In this document: in pieces, positions 44,095 through 53,059 of the stretch
How positions within the stretch are numbered: the first letter of the stretch is position 1
How the letters are laid out: every line of letters begins with the position of its first letter
Source of the DNA: Comamonadaceae bacterium
GTDB taxonomy: Bacteria; Pseudomonadota; Gammaproteobacteria; Burkholderiales; Burkholderiaceae_C
DNA length: 64,000 bases
Assembly: GCA_021299875.1 (NCBI GenBank)
Contig: JAJTEW010000002.1
Coordinates: 310,001 to 374,000 of the forward strand
Direction of reading: 5' to 3'
Made by a program: the position numbers and the translations under genes
Notes under the pieces: model-generated
What the model saw: only the letters and a program-made list of their open reading frames with translations
What the model was told of the DNA's origin: nothing
Database searches by the model: none

Positions 44095-45081
44095 ATGAAA
44101 GCAGCTTGGTACAGCGCCAACGGTGAAGCGCAAGACGTGATGCAGGTGGGCGAGTTGCCCACGCCCAGCCCGCAAGCCGGAGAGGTATGGGTGCGTTTGG
44201 CCACTTCGGGTGTGAACCCCTCGGATGTCAAGTCCCGCCGAGCTCGGCCCTTGTCAGACCCCTTGATCGTGCCGCACAGCGACGGCGCGGGTGTGATCGA
44301 AGCTGTGGGTTCAGGTGTTCCGACTGCCCGCGTGGGTGAGCGGGTCTGGGTTTGGAACGGCCAATGGCAACGTCCCTTGGGAACTTGCGCTCAATACATG
44401 GCTTTGCCTTCTGAGCAAGCGGTGCTCTTGCCCGAGGGCACAGACTTTGCGGCCGGAGCCTGCATGGGCATTCCGGGCTTGACGGCGGTGCAGTCGGTGA
44501 TCTTGGCCGAGCGCATGGCGGGCGATTTGCGGGGGCAAAACGTGTTGGTCACCGGGGCGTCATCGGCGGTGGGCCACTACATCACGCAAATGGTGACCCT
44601 GGCCGGTGGCCGCGTGATGGGCACTGTGGGGTCTGAAGCCAAGGCTGCACATGCCTACGCTGCTGGCATGAAAGAAGCTATTTTTTACAAGACCGAGTCG
44701 GTGCCCGAGCGTGTCAAGGCCCTCACACAAGGGCGTGGTGCCGATGTGATCATCGACATGGATTTTTCGACCACTGCACGCTGGGCTGCTGAAGGCGCTT
44801 TGACGGCGCACGGCCAGGTGATTTGCTATGGCTCTAATGCTTTGGAGGTGCCGTTGCCTTTTCGCCCTTGGCTGTTCCAGTCCATGGGGGTCAAGTTTTT
44901 CTTGGTGTATGACTTGACCGCCGCGGACAGGCTGCGAGCTGTGGCGCGTTTGACTCAAATGTTGGTCAATGATCAATTGCTGCACAGCATAGGCCATCGC
45001 TTTGCGCTGGACCAAGTGGCCCAGGCGCACCTGACTGTGGAGGCCGGGCAGATGGTGGGCAATGTGGTGATCGATGTGTAA
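44095..45081 (+). CDS. Zinc-free MDR-family NADPH:quinone reductase-like protein
   Basis: A 328-aa medium-chain dehydrogenase/reductase. It has the GroES-like start MKAAWYSANGEAQDVMQVGE with LATSGVNPSDVKSRRA, and the NADPH-binding VLVTGASSAVGHYITQMVTL; zinc ligands of the alcohol dehydrogenases are absent. The family reduces quinones or activated alkenes. The start at 44095 is preferred over earlier in-frame codons because it begins the conserved MKA. It is a single gene with no linked pathway. About 180 bases before it hold no supported gene. Confidence 0.88.
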   Translation: MKAAWYSANGEAQDVMQVGELPTPSPQAGEVWVRLATSGVNPSDVKSRRARPLSDPLIVPHSDGAGVIEAVGSGVPTARVGERVWVWNGQWQRPLGTCAQYMALPSEQAVLLPEGTDFAAGACMGIPGLTAVQSVILAERMAGDLRGQNVLVTGASSAVGHYITQMVTLAGGRVMGTVGSEAKAAHAYAAGMKEAIFYKTESVPERVKALTQGRGADVIIDMDFSTTARWAAEGALTAHGQVICYGSNALEVPLPFRPWLFQSMGVKFFLVYDLTAADRLRAVARLTQMLVNDQLLHSIGHRFALDQVAQAHLTVEAGQMVGNVVIDV

Positions 45082-45191
45082 GGCTGGCCAAGGGCCCGGC
45101 TTGGACAGGCTGGGTCATGGGGGCAAGGTTTGCCGTTATGCTTAAAGGGCTTTCATGGCGCCTTCTTGTTGCATTGGTTTTTTGATCGTTC

Positions 45192-46943
45192 ATGGCTACT
45201 TCTCCCAAATCGCTTTCGGGCCTGACGCCTTTTTTCAAGCCCTACCGCGTGGCCTTGAGCGTAGCTGCCTTGTTCCTCTTGTTGGCCGCAGGCACCACGC
45301 TGGCCTTCCCCTGGGTCTTGCGCCAGTTGATTGACCAAGGCTTGGCCAGTGGCGCACCGGCCGAGCAGCTGTCGGGCAATTTTTTACAGTTATTTGGCGT
45401 GGCAGCGGCTTTGGCGGTGTTTTCTGCGGGGCGTTATTACACCGTGAGCTGGCTGGGTGAGCGCATCACCGCCGACCTGCGTAACGCGGTGTATGGCCAT
45501 GTCCTGAAGCAAAGCCCCGCTTTCTTTGAAACCACACAATCGGGTGAGGTTCTATCGCGCCTCACCAACGACACCACCTTGGTGCAAACCGTGGTGGGGT
45601 CTTCGTTTTCGATGGGATTGCGCAACTTGGTCATGGGCGCTGGTGCGTTGATCATGCTGGTGTGGACCAACCCGTTGCTGATGCTGCAGGTGGTGGCAGT
45701 GCTGGTGGCGGTGATTTTCCCCAGCGTTTATTTGGGCCGGCGAGTGCGTCGACTCTCCCGCACCAACCAGGACCGGGTGGCCGATTCGAGTGCCATCGCG
45801 TCCGAAGTGCTCAACGCCATCAGCGTGGTGCAAAGCTACACCGCAGAAGGCCGCGAAACCAACCGTTTCATCGACTCTACTTTGCGCGCCCTGAGCTCCG
45901 CTTTGGGCCGCATCCGCGCACGCGCTGTGCTGGTGGGTTTCATCATCATGGCCTCCAGTGCCGTCTTGCTTTGGGGTTTGTACATGGGCACGCTCGCTGT
46001 GCGTGCGGGCACCAGTACAGCAGGCCAGCTGGGCGAAACGGTGTTTTACGTCATCTTGTTGGCCAGTGCCTTTGCGGTTTTGGGCGAGGTGTACGGGGAC
46101 ATGCTGCGTGCAGCCGGTGCCACCGAGCGCCTGATGGAGTTGCTGCACACCGAGTCGAATCTGAAAATCGCGGCCCAGCCGCAACAAGCGCCCTGGCCGC
46201 AAGGCGGCTCTGCCTTGCAGCTGGAGTCGGTCCGCTTTCACTACCCCTCGCGGCCCGACACTTGGGCGCTGGACCAGTTGACAGGCCAGATCCACCCCGG
46301 ACAGACCGTGGCGGTGGTGGGTCCAAGCGGCGCTGGTAAAACCACTTTGTTCGATTTGCTGATGCGCTTTCATGATCCTCAGTCAGGCCGCATCGTGCTC
46401 GACGGTGTGCCGATCGATCAAATGGATTTGCATGCGCTGCGCGAGCGCATGGCCATCGTGCCGCAGGAGCCGGTGATTTTTTCGGGCACCGTGATCGAGA
46501 ACATCCGTTATGGCCGCCCCGATGCCAACCTGGAAGATGTGCAGGCCGCCGCCGAAGCCGCCTATGCTCAAGAGTTCATTCGCGAACTGCCCGAGGGTTT
46601 TGACACCTATTTGGGCGACCGAGGCGTGCGTTTGTCAGGTGGTCAACGCCAGCGCATTGCCATCGCACGGGCGATCCTCAAAAACCCACCGCTCTTGCTG
46701 TTGGACGAAGCCACCAGTGCGCTGGATGCGCAAAGCGAAAAAATGGTGCAAGCCGCCCTCGACAAAGCCATGGTGGGGCGCACAACTTTGGTGATCGCGC
46801 ACCGCTTGGCCACGGTGCAGCGTGCCGACGTGATCTGGGTCATGGAGCGCGGCCGCTTGATGGAGCAAGGCACCCACGCCGAACTGCAAGCCAAAGGCGG
46901 GCTCTACGCCAGCCTCGCAGCACTTCAGTTCAGCCCTTTGTAA
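45192..46943 (+). CDS. ABC exporter, fused membrane and ATPase domains (MsbA-like)
   Basis: A 583-aa half-transporter. The membrane domain with six helices covers about residues 1-320 (GERITADLRNAVYGHVLKQS, FFETTQSGEVLSRLTNDTT). The ATPase domain has Walker A GPSGAGKTTLFDLLMRF, Q-loop VPQEPVIFSGTVIENIRYGR, signature LSGGQRQRIAIARAI and Walker B LLLDEATSALDAQSE. It fits the ABCB-type exporters for lipids or drugs found widely in Burkholderiales. No accessory protein gene is near. Substrate not predictable; lipid A flippase is only one possibility. Confidence 0.92.
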   Translation: MATSPKSLSGLTPFFKPYRVALSVAALFLLLAAGTTLAFPWVLRQLIDQGLASGAPAEQLSGNFLQLFGVAAALAVFSAGRYYTVSWLGERITADLRNAVYGHVLKQSPAFFETTQSGEVLSRLTNDTTLVQTVVGSSFSMGLRNLVMGAGALIMLVWTNPLLMLQVVAVLVAVIFPSVYLGRRVRRLSRTNQDRVADSSAIASEVLNAISVVQSYTAEGRETNRFIDSTLRALSSALGRIRARAVLVGFIIMASSAVLLWGLYMGTLAVRAGTSTAGQLGETVFYVILLASAFAVLGEVYGDMLRAAGATERLMELLHTESNLKIAAQPQQAPWPQGGSALQLESVRFHYPSRPDTWALDQLTGQIHPGQTVAVVGPSGAGKTTLFDLLMRFHDPQSGRIVLDGVPIDQMDLHALRERMAIVPQEPVIFSGTVIENIRYGRPDANLEDVQAAAEAAYAQEFIRELPEGFDTYLGDRGVRLSGGQRQRIAIARAILKNPPLLLLDEATSALDAQSEKMVQAALDKAMVGRTTLVIAHRLATVQRADVIWVMERGRLMEQGTHAELQAKGGLYASLAALQFSPL

Positions 46944-46961
46944 GAGCCCACCTCTGGGCGA

Positions 46962-46990
46962 TGGGCGTGCAAACGCCCACCAGCTTTTGC
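46962..46990 (+). terminator. Weak hairpin terminator after the ABC exporter
   Basis: TGGGCGT-GCAA-ACGCCCA forms a 7-bp stem with GCAA loop, followed by CCAGCTTTTGC. It lies between converging genes; the T tract is short. Confidence 0.45.
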
Positions 46991-47009
46991 ACTGACGTAC
47001 CGCCCTGAA

Positions 47010-47189
47010 TCAATCTTTCTCGTTGGCTTTCTCTGCCTTCGATGCTTCGGCCTCATGCGCTTGTTGGGCTGCTTTTTCCCGCGCTCGCTGTTGGCGCGTT
47101 TGTTCTTGCGCTTTGCGCACATCGTGCATTTGCCAAAAGGCAAACACGAACACCAGACCAAAAATGCCCAATTCCAACCAAATTCCCAT
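47010..47189 (-). CDS. Small membrane protein divergent from crtE
   Basis: A 59-aa protein with one N-terminal membrane helix (about residues 3-20, WLELGIFGLVFVFAFWQM) and a long charged Ala/Glu/Lys/Arg tail that could form a coiled coil. Start 47189 has AAGG about ten bases upstream; an upstream ATG at 47219 would run into a PpsR-like operator. Family not recognised. Its 5' end faces crtE across a 115-base region with two PpsR-type boxes, so its expression may follow the photosynthesis genes. Function unknown. Confidence 0.6.
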   Translation of the reverse strand: MGIWLELGIFGLVFVFAFWQMHDVRKAQEQTRQQRAREKAAQQAHEAEASKAEKANEKD

Positions 47190-47213
47190 GGCTAAGCCTT
47201 TCAAGTTCGGATG

Positions 47214-47231
47214 TGTCAATAAAGGTTGACA
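47214..47231. promoter_or_regulatory. PpsR/CrtJ box 1 upstream of crtE
   Basis: TGTCAATAAAGGTTGACA is TGT-N12-ACA with 6-base arms TGTCAA/TTGACA. It overlaps the -35 hexamer TTGACA of a promoter reading to crtE. Confidence 0.75.
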
Positions 47232-47253
47232 GTACAGATTATCAGGTTATATT
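47226..47253 (+). promoter_or_regulatory. Sigma-70 type promoter of the crtE operon
   Basis: -35 TTGACA (47226-47231), 16-base spacer, -10 TATATT (47248-47253). PpsR box 1 covers the -35 element, so repressor binding would block RNA polymerase. Confidence 0.6.
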
Positions 47254-47265
47254 GACATTTATGCC

Positions 47266-47283
47266 CGTCAATCCCAGTTGACA
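47266..47283. promoter_or_regulatory. PpsR/CrtJ box 2 upstream of crtE
   Basis: CGTCAATCCCAGTTGACA differs from the ideal palindrome only in its first base and keeps the same GTCAA-N6-TTGAC core as box 1. The box centres are 52 bases apart, about five helical turns. Confidence 0.6.
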
Positions 47284-47304
47284 GGCCTTCCCTTCGGAGG
47301 TCCC

Positions 47305-48219
47305 ATGAGTTTGTTGATACGCGCTGAACAAGCCCTGAGCACGCATTTTGAGCAAGCCGCAGGCACTGGTGCGCCGCCGCGGCTGGTGGCCGCCATGCGG
47401 CATGCCGTTTTTTCGGGCGGTGCCCGCATCCGTCCGCAGTTGTGCATGGCCGTGGCCACCGCATGCGGTGACGATGCCCCTGAGCTCACCAATGCCGCTG
47501 CCGTCGCCTTAGAGCTGATGCATTGCGCCTCTTTGGTGCACGACGACATGCCCGCTTTCGACAACGCCGACACCCGCCGTGGCCGCCCCACTGTGCACAA
47601 GGCGTTCAGCGAGCCGCTGGCCTTGCTGGCTGGAGACGGTTTGATCGTCATGGCCTACCGTGTTTTGCTGCAAGCCGGTGTGCCTAAGCCGGATCGGTTG
47701 ATTCGCTTGATGGACAACATGACCACCGGTGTGGGTTTGCCGCACGGTATCGTCGCCGGGCAAGCCTGGGAGTGCGAAACCAGTGCCGATTTGGGCCAGT
47801 ACCAACGCGCCAAGACGGGGGCTTTGTTTGTATCGGCCACCTGTGCCGGTGCGCTCAGCTGCGGGCATTCACCCGAGCCATGGGCATTTTTAGGCCAGTA
47901 TTTGGGCGAAGCCTACCAAGTGGCCGATGACATACGCGATGTGATCGCCGATGCCGCCACGCTGGGCAAGCCCGCGGGTCAAGATGCTTTGCACGCCCGC
48001 CCGAGCTCGGCCCAAGCGCTGGGCCTGGACGGCGCCATTGCGCATTTTGACCGCCTGATTGACCAAGCCGCTTCATCGATTCCCGCCTGCTCTTGCCGCG
48101 ACATGCTGCGTCAGCTGGTGCAGCTTGAGGCCGAGCGTCTGGTGCCCAAAGCCTTGTGCGAAGGCTACTTCAAGACCCACCCTGAGATGGCCACAAGCCG
48201 CATCAGCACCCCGCATTGA
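47305..48219 (+). CDS. crtE: Geranylgeranyl diphosphate synthase CrtE
   Basis: A 304-aa prenyl transferase that extends farnesyl to geranylgeranyl diphosphate, feeding both carotenoids and the bacteriochlorophyll tail. The first Asp-rich motif is DDMPAFDNADTRRGRPT (residues 80-96) and the second is QVADDIRDVIAD (near 205). GGAGG precedes the ATG at 47305; an earlier codon at 47278 would lie inside the second PpsR box. It is the first gene of the photosynthesis cluster in this window, directly under the PpsR-type promoter region, and is followed by crtF after 32 bases. Confidence 0.94.
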   Translation: MSLLIRAEQALSTHFEQAAGTGAPPRLVAAMRHAVFSGGARIRPQLCMAVATACGDDAPELTNAAAVALELMHCASLVHDDMPAFDNADTRRGRPTVHKAFSEPLALLAGDGLIVMAYRVLLQAGVPKPDRLIRLMDNMTTGVGLPHGIVAGQAWECETSADLGQYQRAKTGALFVSATCAGALSCGHSPEPWAFLGQYLGEAYQVADDIRDVIADAATLGKPAGQDALHARPSSAQALGLDGAIAHFDRLIDQAASSIPACSCRDMLRQLVQLEAERLVPKALCEGYFKTHPEMATSRISTPH

Positions 48220-48251
48220 GCGGTGAGACCAAGACAAGCCAAGGAAGCCAT

Positions 48252-49475
48252 ATGTCCCAACCCCTGGATCTGGCCACTCTGCAGGCGCCCTCGGCTGCCA
48301 GCACCTCTTTCAAAGATGCGTGGCAAGCTCGTTTGGAGCGCTGGTATGCGCACCCCGGTTTGTACCGCTGGTCGCTGGGCAACCCCTTCACGCGTTGGTT
48401 GACGCAACGGCGCACCCGCAAGTTGTTCGATTTGATGGCGGGCTTTGTGCATAGCCAAGTGTTGCTCGGTTGTGTGCGCTTGGACCTGTTTCGCACTTTG
48501 CACCAAGCCCCGACCCCATTGACCGATTTGGCACAGCGCACAGGCTTGGCGCCAGCGGTGTTGCAGCGACTGTTGCTGTCGGCCGTGGCATTGGGCTTGT
48601 TGGAGCACCGCAGCCAAGGTCGCTTTGGCTTGGGGCCGCTGGGCGTACCTTTGGCGCAGCACGACGGCATTGCCCAAATGATCGAGCACAACCATTTGCT
48701 CTACCAAGACATGCAAGACCCTTTGCAGTTTTTGAACAACGCCTGGAGTGGTGGCATGGCCGAGTACTGGCCTTATGCCCACGAAAAACCTGCCGTTGCG
48801 ATGCCTGCATCCGAAGTGGACAAGTTCACCCGCTACTCGCATCTCATGGCTGCTTCGCAGGGCTTTGTGGTGCAAGAGATCTTGTCGTCCTATTTTTTTG
48901 ACGAGCACCGCTGTGTGCTGGATGTGGGTGCAGGCAAGGGTCGGTTTGTGAGCGAGTTGGCCGCGCACGCACCGCATCTGAAATTCAAGATGTTTGACCT
49001 GCCGCCCGTGTTGGCGCTGGCCCGTGAGGGACTGCAGGCCAAAGGATTGACAGAGCGTGTAGACCTGCACCCCGGCAGTTTTCTGGATGACCCCTTGCCC
49101 GAAGGAGCCGATCTGATCACCCTGGTGCGTGTGGCGCACGACCATCCCGATGCAGTGGTGCGGCAAATTTTGCAAAAAGCCTTTGCGGCTTTGCCTTTGG
49201 GTGGGGTCTTGCTGTTGGCCGAACCCATGGCGCAGCCCGAAGAAGAAGCCGGGCAACCCGAGGCCTCGGTCGATGCCTATTTCCACTTTTACCTGTTGGC
49301 CATGGGGGCAGGGCGACTGCGCACCCCGCAAGAGCTGCAAACCATGATGGAAGAGGCCGGTTTCACCCATCTAGAGCAGGTGCCCAACGCCATGCCCATC
49401 CATGCGCGCATCCTTGTGGGGCGTAAATCTCAGTGTTTACCCTTGGTTCCGGAAAAATATGTCAATTCACATTGA
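48252..49475 (+). CDS. crtF: Hydroxyneurosporene O-methyltransferase CrtF
   Basis: A 407-aa SAM-dependent methyltransferase that makes the methoxy group of spheroidene-type carotenoids. The N-terminal dimerisation helices carry KLFDLMAGFVHSQVLLGCVR; the SAM-binding motif is VLDVGAGKGRFVSELAA near residue 220, with DLPPVLALAREGLQ after it. AAGGA precedes the ATG at 48252. The last codons (for EKYVNSH) overlap a PpsR-type box, so operator and protein end share sequence. Presence of crtF, crtA, crtC and crtD together supports the spheroidene series. Confidence 0.92.
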   Translation: MSQPLDLATLQAPSAASTSFKDAWQARLERWYAHPGLYRWSLGNPFTRWLTQRRTRKLFDLMAGFVHSQVLLGCVRLDLFRTLHQAPTPLTDLAQRTGLAPAVLQRLLLSAVALGLLEHRSQGRFGLGPLGVPLAQHDGIAQMIEHNHLLYQDMQDPLQFLNNAWSGGMAEYWPYAHEKPAVAMPASEVDKFTRYSHLMAASQGFVVQEILSSYFFDEHRCVLDVGAGKGRFVSELAAHAPHLKFKMFDLPPVLALAREGLQAKGLTERVDLHPGSFLDDPLPEGADLITLVRVAHDHPDAVVRQILQKAFAALPLGGVLLLAEPMAQPEEEAGQPEASVDAYFHFYLLAMGAGRLRTPQELQTMMEEAGFTHLEQVPNAMPIHARILVGRKSQCLPLVPEKYVNSH

Positions 49476-49477
49476 CA
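49460..49477. promoter_or_regulatory. PpsR/CrtJ box 1 upstream of bchC
   Basis: TGTCAATTCACATTGACA: perfect 6-base arms and TGT-N12-ACA. It covers the crtF stop codon and a TTGACA that could be a -35 element. Confidence 0.8.
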
Positions 49478-49485
49478 TATTGTGA

Positions 49486-49503
49486 TGTAAAACGAAAAAT
49501 ACA
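49486..49503. promoter_or_regulatory. PpsR/CrtJ box 2 upstream of bchC
   Basis: TGTAAAACGAAAAATACA satisfies TGT-N12-ACA though its inner part is not symmetric. It starts exactly 8 bases after box 1, the spacing I recall for the two CrtJ palindromes in the Rhodobacter capsulatus bchC promoter. Confidence 0.55.
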
Positions 49504-49506
49504 ATC

Positions 49507-50460
49507 ATGAAATCCCAAGCCGTCGTATTCAACAGCCCTAGGCACTTGTCTCTGCAAGCGCTCGAATTGCCCGAATTACAAACTGGCCAGCTCGAAGTGG
49601 CGGTTGAATTCAGCGGCATCAGTACAGGCACCGAGCGCATGCTCTGGGACGGCAGCATGCCGCCCTTTCCGGGCATGGGTTACCCCTTGGTGCCCGGCTA
49701 CGAGACCGTGGGCCGGGTGGTGCGCAGCGCCAGTGACACAGGCATCCAAGCGGGTCAGCGCGTGTTTGTGCCAGGCGCCAATTGCTTCTCGGGGGTCAAG
49801 AGCCTGTTCGGTGGTGCGGCTTCGCATTTGATGGTCACCGAGCAAAAAGTGGTACCGGTGGCCGAGCATCTGGGTGCCCAAGCCGTGCTGCTGGCCTTGG
49901 CCGCCACGGCCTACCATGCGGTTTCAGGTGGCGGCAAGCAAGCGCCTTTTGCCGCCCCTGAACTGATCATTGGCCACGGCGTCATGGGCCGCCTGTTAGC
50001 GCGCCTCACGGTGGCTGCCGGTTTGCCAGCCCCCACGGTGTGGGAAACCCAGACCGACCGATTTGCCGGTGCCGAGGGTTACACCGTCATGCAGCCGCAA
50101 GACGACCCACGCCGTGACTACAACACCATTTACGACGTGAGCGGCGACGGTAGCTTGCTCGACAGTCTGATCCAACGACTGCGCCCCGGTGGCGAGTTGG
50201 TGTTGGCAGGTTTTTACAAACAAGATTTGAAATTCGCCTACGCCCCGGCCTTCATGCGCGAAGCACGCATGCGCATCGCCGCCGAGTGGAAGCGCCCCGA
50301 CCTGTTGGCCGTCAACGAACTGGTGCACACCGGTCGCTTGTCGCTCGACGGTTTGATCACCCACACCCAGCCATCGACACAAGCTGGTTCCGCCTACGAG
50401 ACCGCCTTCGGAGATGCGAGCTGTCTCAAGATGATCCTTGATTGGAGTGCCACTGCATGA
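49507..50460 (+). CDS. bchC: Bacteriochlorophyllide hydroxyethyl dehydrogenase BchC
   Basis: A 317-aa MDR-type enzyme that oxidises the C3 hydroxyethyl group of bacteriochlorophyllide a to acetyl. It begins MKSQAVVFNSPRHLSLQ, the usual BchC start, with FSGISTGTERMLWDGSMPP, PLVPGYETVGRVV and LIIGHGVMGRLLARL for NAD binding. No Shine-Dalgarno sequence lies before the ATG, which comes 3 bases after PpsR box 2; translation may be leaderless or depend on upstream ribosomes. It overlaps bchX by four bases. Bacteriochlorophyll a is implied. Confidence 0.95.
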   Translation: MKSQAVVFNSPRHLSLQALELPELQTGQLEVAVEFSGISTGTERMLWDGSMPPFPGMGYPLVPGYETVGRVVRSASDTGIQAGQRVFVPGANCFSGVKSLFGGAASHLMVTEQKVVPVAEHLGAQAVLLALAATAYHAVSGGGKQAPFAAPELIIGHGVMGRLLARLTVAAGLPAPTVWETQTDRFAGAEGYTVMQPQDDPRRDYNTIYDVSGDGSLLDSLIQRLRPGGELVLAGFYKQDLKFAYAPAFMREARMRIAAEWKRPDLLAVNELVHTGRLSLDGLITHTQPSTQAGSAYETAFGDASCLKMILDWSATA

Positions 50461-51461
50461 CTACCGACACCACTGTTCAGCCCATTAAATTTGTTGAAGT
50501 GTTGCGCCGCGAGGCCGACGTCGAGCCCGACGCCGTCAGCACTTCCGAAGTGACCAAAGAAACCCAAATCATTGCCATCTATGGCAAGGGCGGCATTGGC
50601 AAAAGTTTCACCCTGGCCAACTTGTCTTACATGATGGCCCAGCAAGGTAAAAAAGTGCTGCTGATCGGTTGCGACCCCAAGAGCGACACCACCAGCTTGT
50701 TGTTTGGTGGCAAGGCTTGCCCCACCATCATCGAGACCTCATCGCGTCTCAAGCTCTCTGGCCAGGCTGTGAGCATTGGCGACGTCTGCTTCAAGCGCGA
50801 TGGCGTTTTCGCCATGGAACTCGGCGGCCCTGAAGTTGGCCGCGGCTGCGGCGGACGCGGCATCATCCACGGCTTCGAAACACTCGAAAAACTCGGTTTC
50901 CACGACTGGGGTTTTGACTACGTGTTGCTCGACTTTTTGGGCGATGTGGTCTGCGGCGGCTTTGGCCTGCCCATTGCCCGCGACATGTGCCAAAAGGTCA
51001 TCGTGGTGGCCAGCAACGACTTGCAGTCGCTGTATGTAGCCAACAACGTGTGCTCGGCGGTGGAATATTTCCGCAAGTTGGGCGGCAACGTGGGCGTGGC
51101 CGGCATGGTCATCAACAAAGACGATGGCACGGGCGAAGCCCAGGCCTTTGCCAACCATGCAGGTATCCCGGTCCTGGCGGCAATTCCGGCCAACGAAGAC
51201 ATCCGCCGCAAGAGCGCCAGCTACGAAATCATCGGCCGCCCGGATGGCGAATGGGGTCCGCTGTTTGCCGAGTTGGCCAAGAACGTAGCCGAAGCCCCGC
51301 CCATGCGTCCAAAACCTCAAACCCAAGACCAGTTGCTGGGCCTGTTCAGCGCCGATGTGGTGGGCCGCAATGTGGTGCTCGAGCCTGCCACGGTGTTTGA
51401 CATGGTGGGCAAGCACGAAGACATCAAGCCTTCGCTCGAAGTCGTTTATGACGCGGCTTGA
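50457..51461 (+). CDS. bchX: Chlorophyllide a reductase iron protein BchX
   Basis: A 334-aa nitrogenase-like ATPase that supplies electrons to BchYZ for reduction of the chlorin B-ring. The P-loop YGKGGIGKSF lies at residues 42-51; the GCDPKSDTT switch and the two [4Fe-4S] Cys regions (VGRGCGGRGI and DVVCGGFGLP) are intact. The ATG overlaps the bchC stop (ATGA). An N-terminal extension of about 35 residues precedes the P-loop, as in other BchX proteins. The bchY gene begins after 41 bases. Confidence 0.97.
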   Translation: MTTDTTVQPIKFVEVLRREADVEPDAVSTSEVTKETQIIAIYGKGGIGKSFTLANLSYMMAQQGKKVLLIGCDPKSDTTSLLFGGKACPTIIETSSRLKLSGQAVSIGDVCFKRDGVFAMELGGPEVGRGCGGRGIIHGFETLEKLGFHDWGFDYVLLDFLGDVVCGGFGLPIARDMCQKVIVVASNDLQSLYVANNVCSAVEYFRKLGGNVGVAGMVINKDDGTGEAQAFANHAGIPVLAAIPANEDIRRKSASYEIIGRPDGEWGPLFAELAKNVAEAPPMRPKPQTQDQLLGLFSADVVGRNVVLEPATVFDMVGKHEDIKPSLEVVYDAA

Positions 51462-51502
51462 GACTTGATGCATCCCACACGCTGAAAACCCAGGACACGG
51501 CC

Positions 51503-53059
51503 ATGACACGCACCATCCCGATTCACCCCAGCCCATCAACGGCTGTGAACCCTGCGAGCCTGCAAGGTGATGGCATGGGTTGCCACGCCGGCACCGATGC
51601 CATGGTGGCTGCAGCCAAAGAGGCGGGCAAGTCAGAGGTGCTGGACCAATATGCCCGCGATTACCCGCGTCAGCCTGATGCCGGCCCACACGACCAGCCG
51701 CAAAGCATGTGTCCAGCTTTTGGTTCGCTGCGCGTTGGTTTGCGCATGAAGCGCACCGCCACAATTCTTTCGGGCTCGGCCTGCTGCGTGTATGGGCTCA
51801 CGTTCACATCGCATTTTTATGGCGCGCGTCGCAGCGTAGGGTATGTGCCCTTCAACTCCGAATCGCTGGTCACAGGCAAGCTGTTTGAAGACATCCGCGA
51901 AGCGGTGCACGCCGAGGCCGATCCGAAGCAGGTGGACACGGTCATCATCATCAACCTCTGTGTGCCCACGGCCAGTGGCGTGCCGCTGCAGTTGTTGCCC
52001 AAAGAGATCAATGGTGTGCGCATCATCGGCATTGACGTGCCCGGTTTTGGTGTGCCCACCCATGCCGAAGCCAAAGATGTCTTGGCGGGTGCGATGTTGA
52101 AATACGCCCGTGAGGAAATCATGAGCGGCCCAGTGGCCGCGCCCCGTGCTGGGCGTGGTGACTTGCCCACGGTGGCCTTGCTGGGTGAGATGTTTCCGGC
52201 CGATCCGGTCATCATTGGCCAGATGCTCGCTCCCATGGGCCTGGCCGCGGGTCCGGTGGTGCCCACCCGCGAGTGGCGCGAGCTGTACGCCGCACTCGAC
52301 TGCTCGGTGGCCGCTGCCATCCACCCTTTTTACACCGCCAGCGTGCGCGAATTCAAAGCCGCAGGTCGCCCTGTGGTGGGTTCGGCCCCAGTGGGCTTGG
52401 AGGGTACGCAAGAATGGTTGCAAAACATCGGGCAAGCCGCTGGCATCGCGCAGTCGCAGATCGACGTGGCGCGCAACCAAGTGCTGGCACAAATGCGCGG
52501 CCTCTTGATGCAAAAACCGATCCATGGCCGCATCACCCTGAGCGGCTATGAAGGCTCAGAGTTGTTGGTCGGCCGTTTGCTCATCGAATGCGGTGCTGAC
52601 CTGCGATATGTGGGCTCGGCTTGCCCCGCCACCGAGTGGAATGCGCAAGACATCGCCTGGCTGCAAGCCAAAGGTGTGCAGGTGCAAATGCGCGCCTCGC
52701 TGGAGCAAGACCTGAACGCCATGTACGAATACCGACCGGACCTGGCCATTGGCACCACCCCGGTGGTGCAGATCGCCAAGCAAAACAGTGTGCCTTCGCT
52801 GTACTTCACCAACTTGATCTCTGCGCGTCCTTTGATGGGTGTAGCCGGTGCGGGTTCGCTGGTTCAAGTGGTGCAGGCGGCCATGGGCAATCAGGCCCGC
52901 TTTAACGCCATGAAGGATTTCTTTGGCGATGTGGGCGCAGGACATGCCGCAGGCGTGTGGGAGTCGGTACCCAAAGACCGCCCCGAGTTCAAGGCCGAGA
53001 CCCGTCGCCAAATTGAAAAGCTCTTGAAAAAGCGCAAAGCCGAGGAGATGGGCTCATGA
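51503..53059 (+). CDS. bchY: Chlorophyllide a reductase subunit BchY
   Basis: A 518-aa NifD-like subunit of the catalytic BchY2Z2 component. Cys residues for the shared [4Fe-4S] cluster are in [26 protein letters not shown] and [14 protein letters not shown]. The C-terminal half holds [25 protein letters not shown] lies upstream of the ATG at 51503; a TTG at 51458 would extend it by 15 residues that are not typical. The protein overlaps bchZ by four bases. Confidence 0.95.
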   Translation: MTRTIPIHPSPSTAVNPASLQGDGMGCHAGTDAMVAAAKEAGKSEVLDQYARDYPRQPDAGPHDQPQSMCPAFGSLRVGLRMKRTATILSGSACCVYGLTFTSHFYGARRSVGYVPFNSESLVTGKLFEDIREAVHAEADPKQVDTVIIINLCVPTASGVPLQLLPKEINGVRIIGIDVPGFGVPTHAEAKDVLAGAMLKYAREEIMSGPVAAPRAGRGDLPTVALLGEMFPADPVIIGQMLAPMGLAAGPVVPTREWRELYAALDCSVAAAIHPFYTASVREFKAAGRPVVGSAPVGLEGTQEWLQNIGQAAGIAQSQIDVARNQVLAQMRGLLMQKPIHGRITLSGYEGSELLVGRLLIECGADLRYVGSACPATEWNAQDIAWLQAKGVQVQMRASLEQDLNAMYEYRPDLAIGTTPVVQIAKQNSVPSLYFTNLISARPLMGVAGAGSLVQVVQAAMGNQARFNAMKDFFGDVGAGHAAGVWESVPKDRPEFKAETRRQIEKLLKKRKAEEMGS

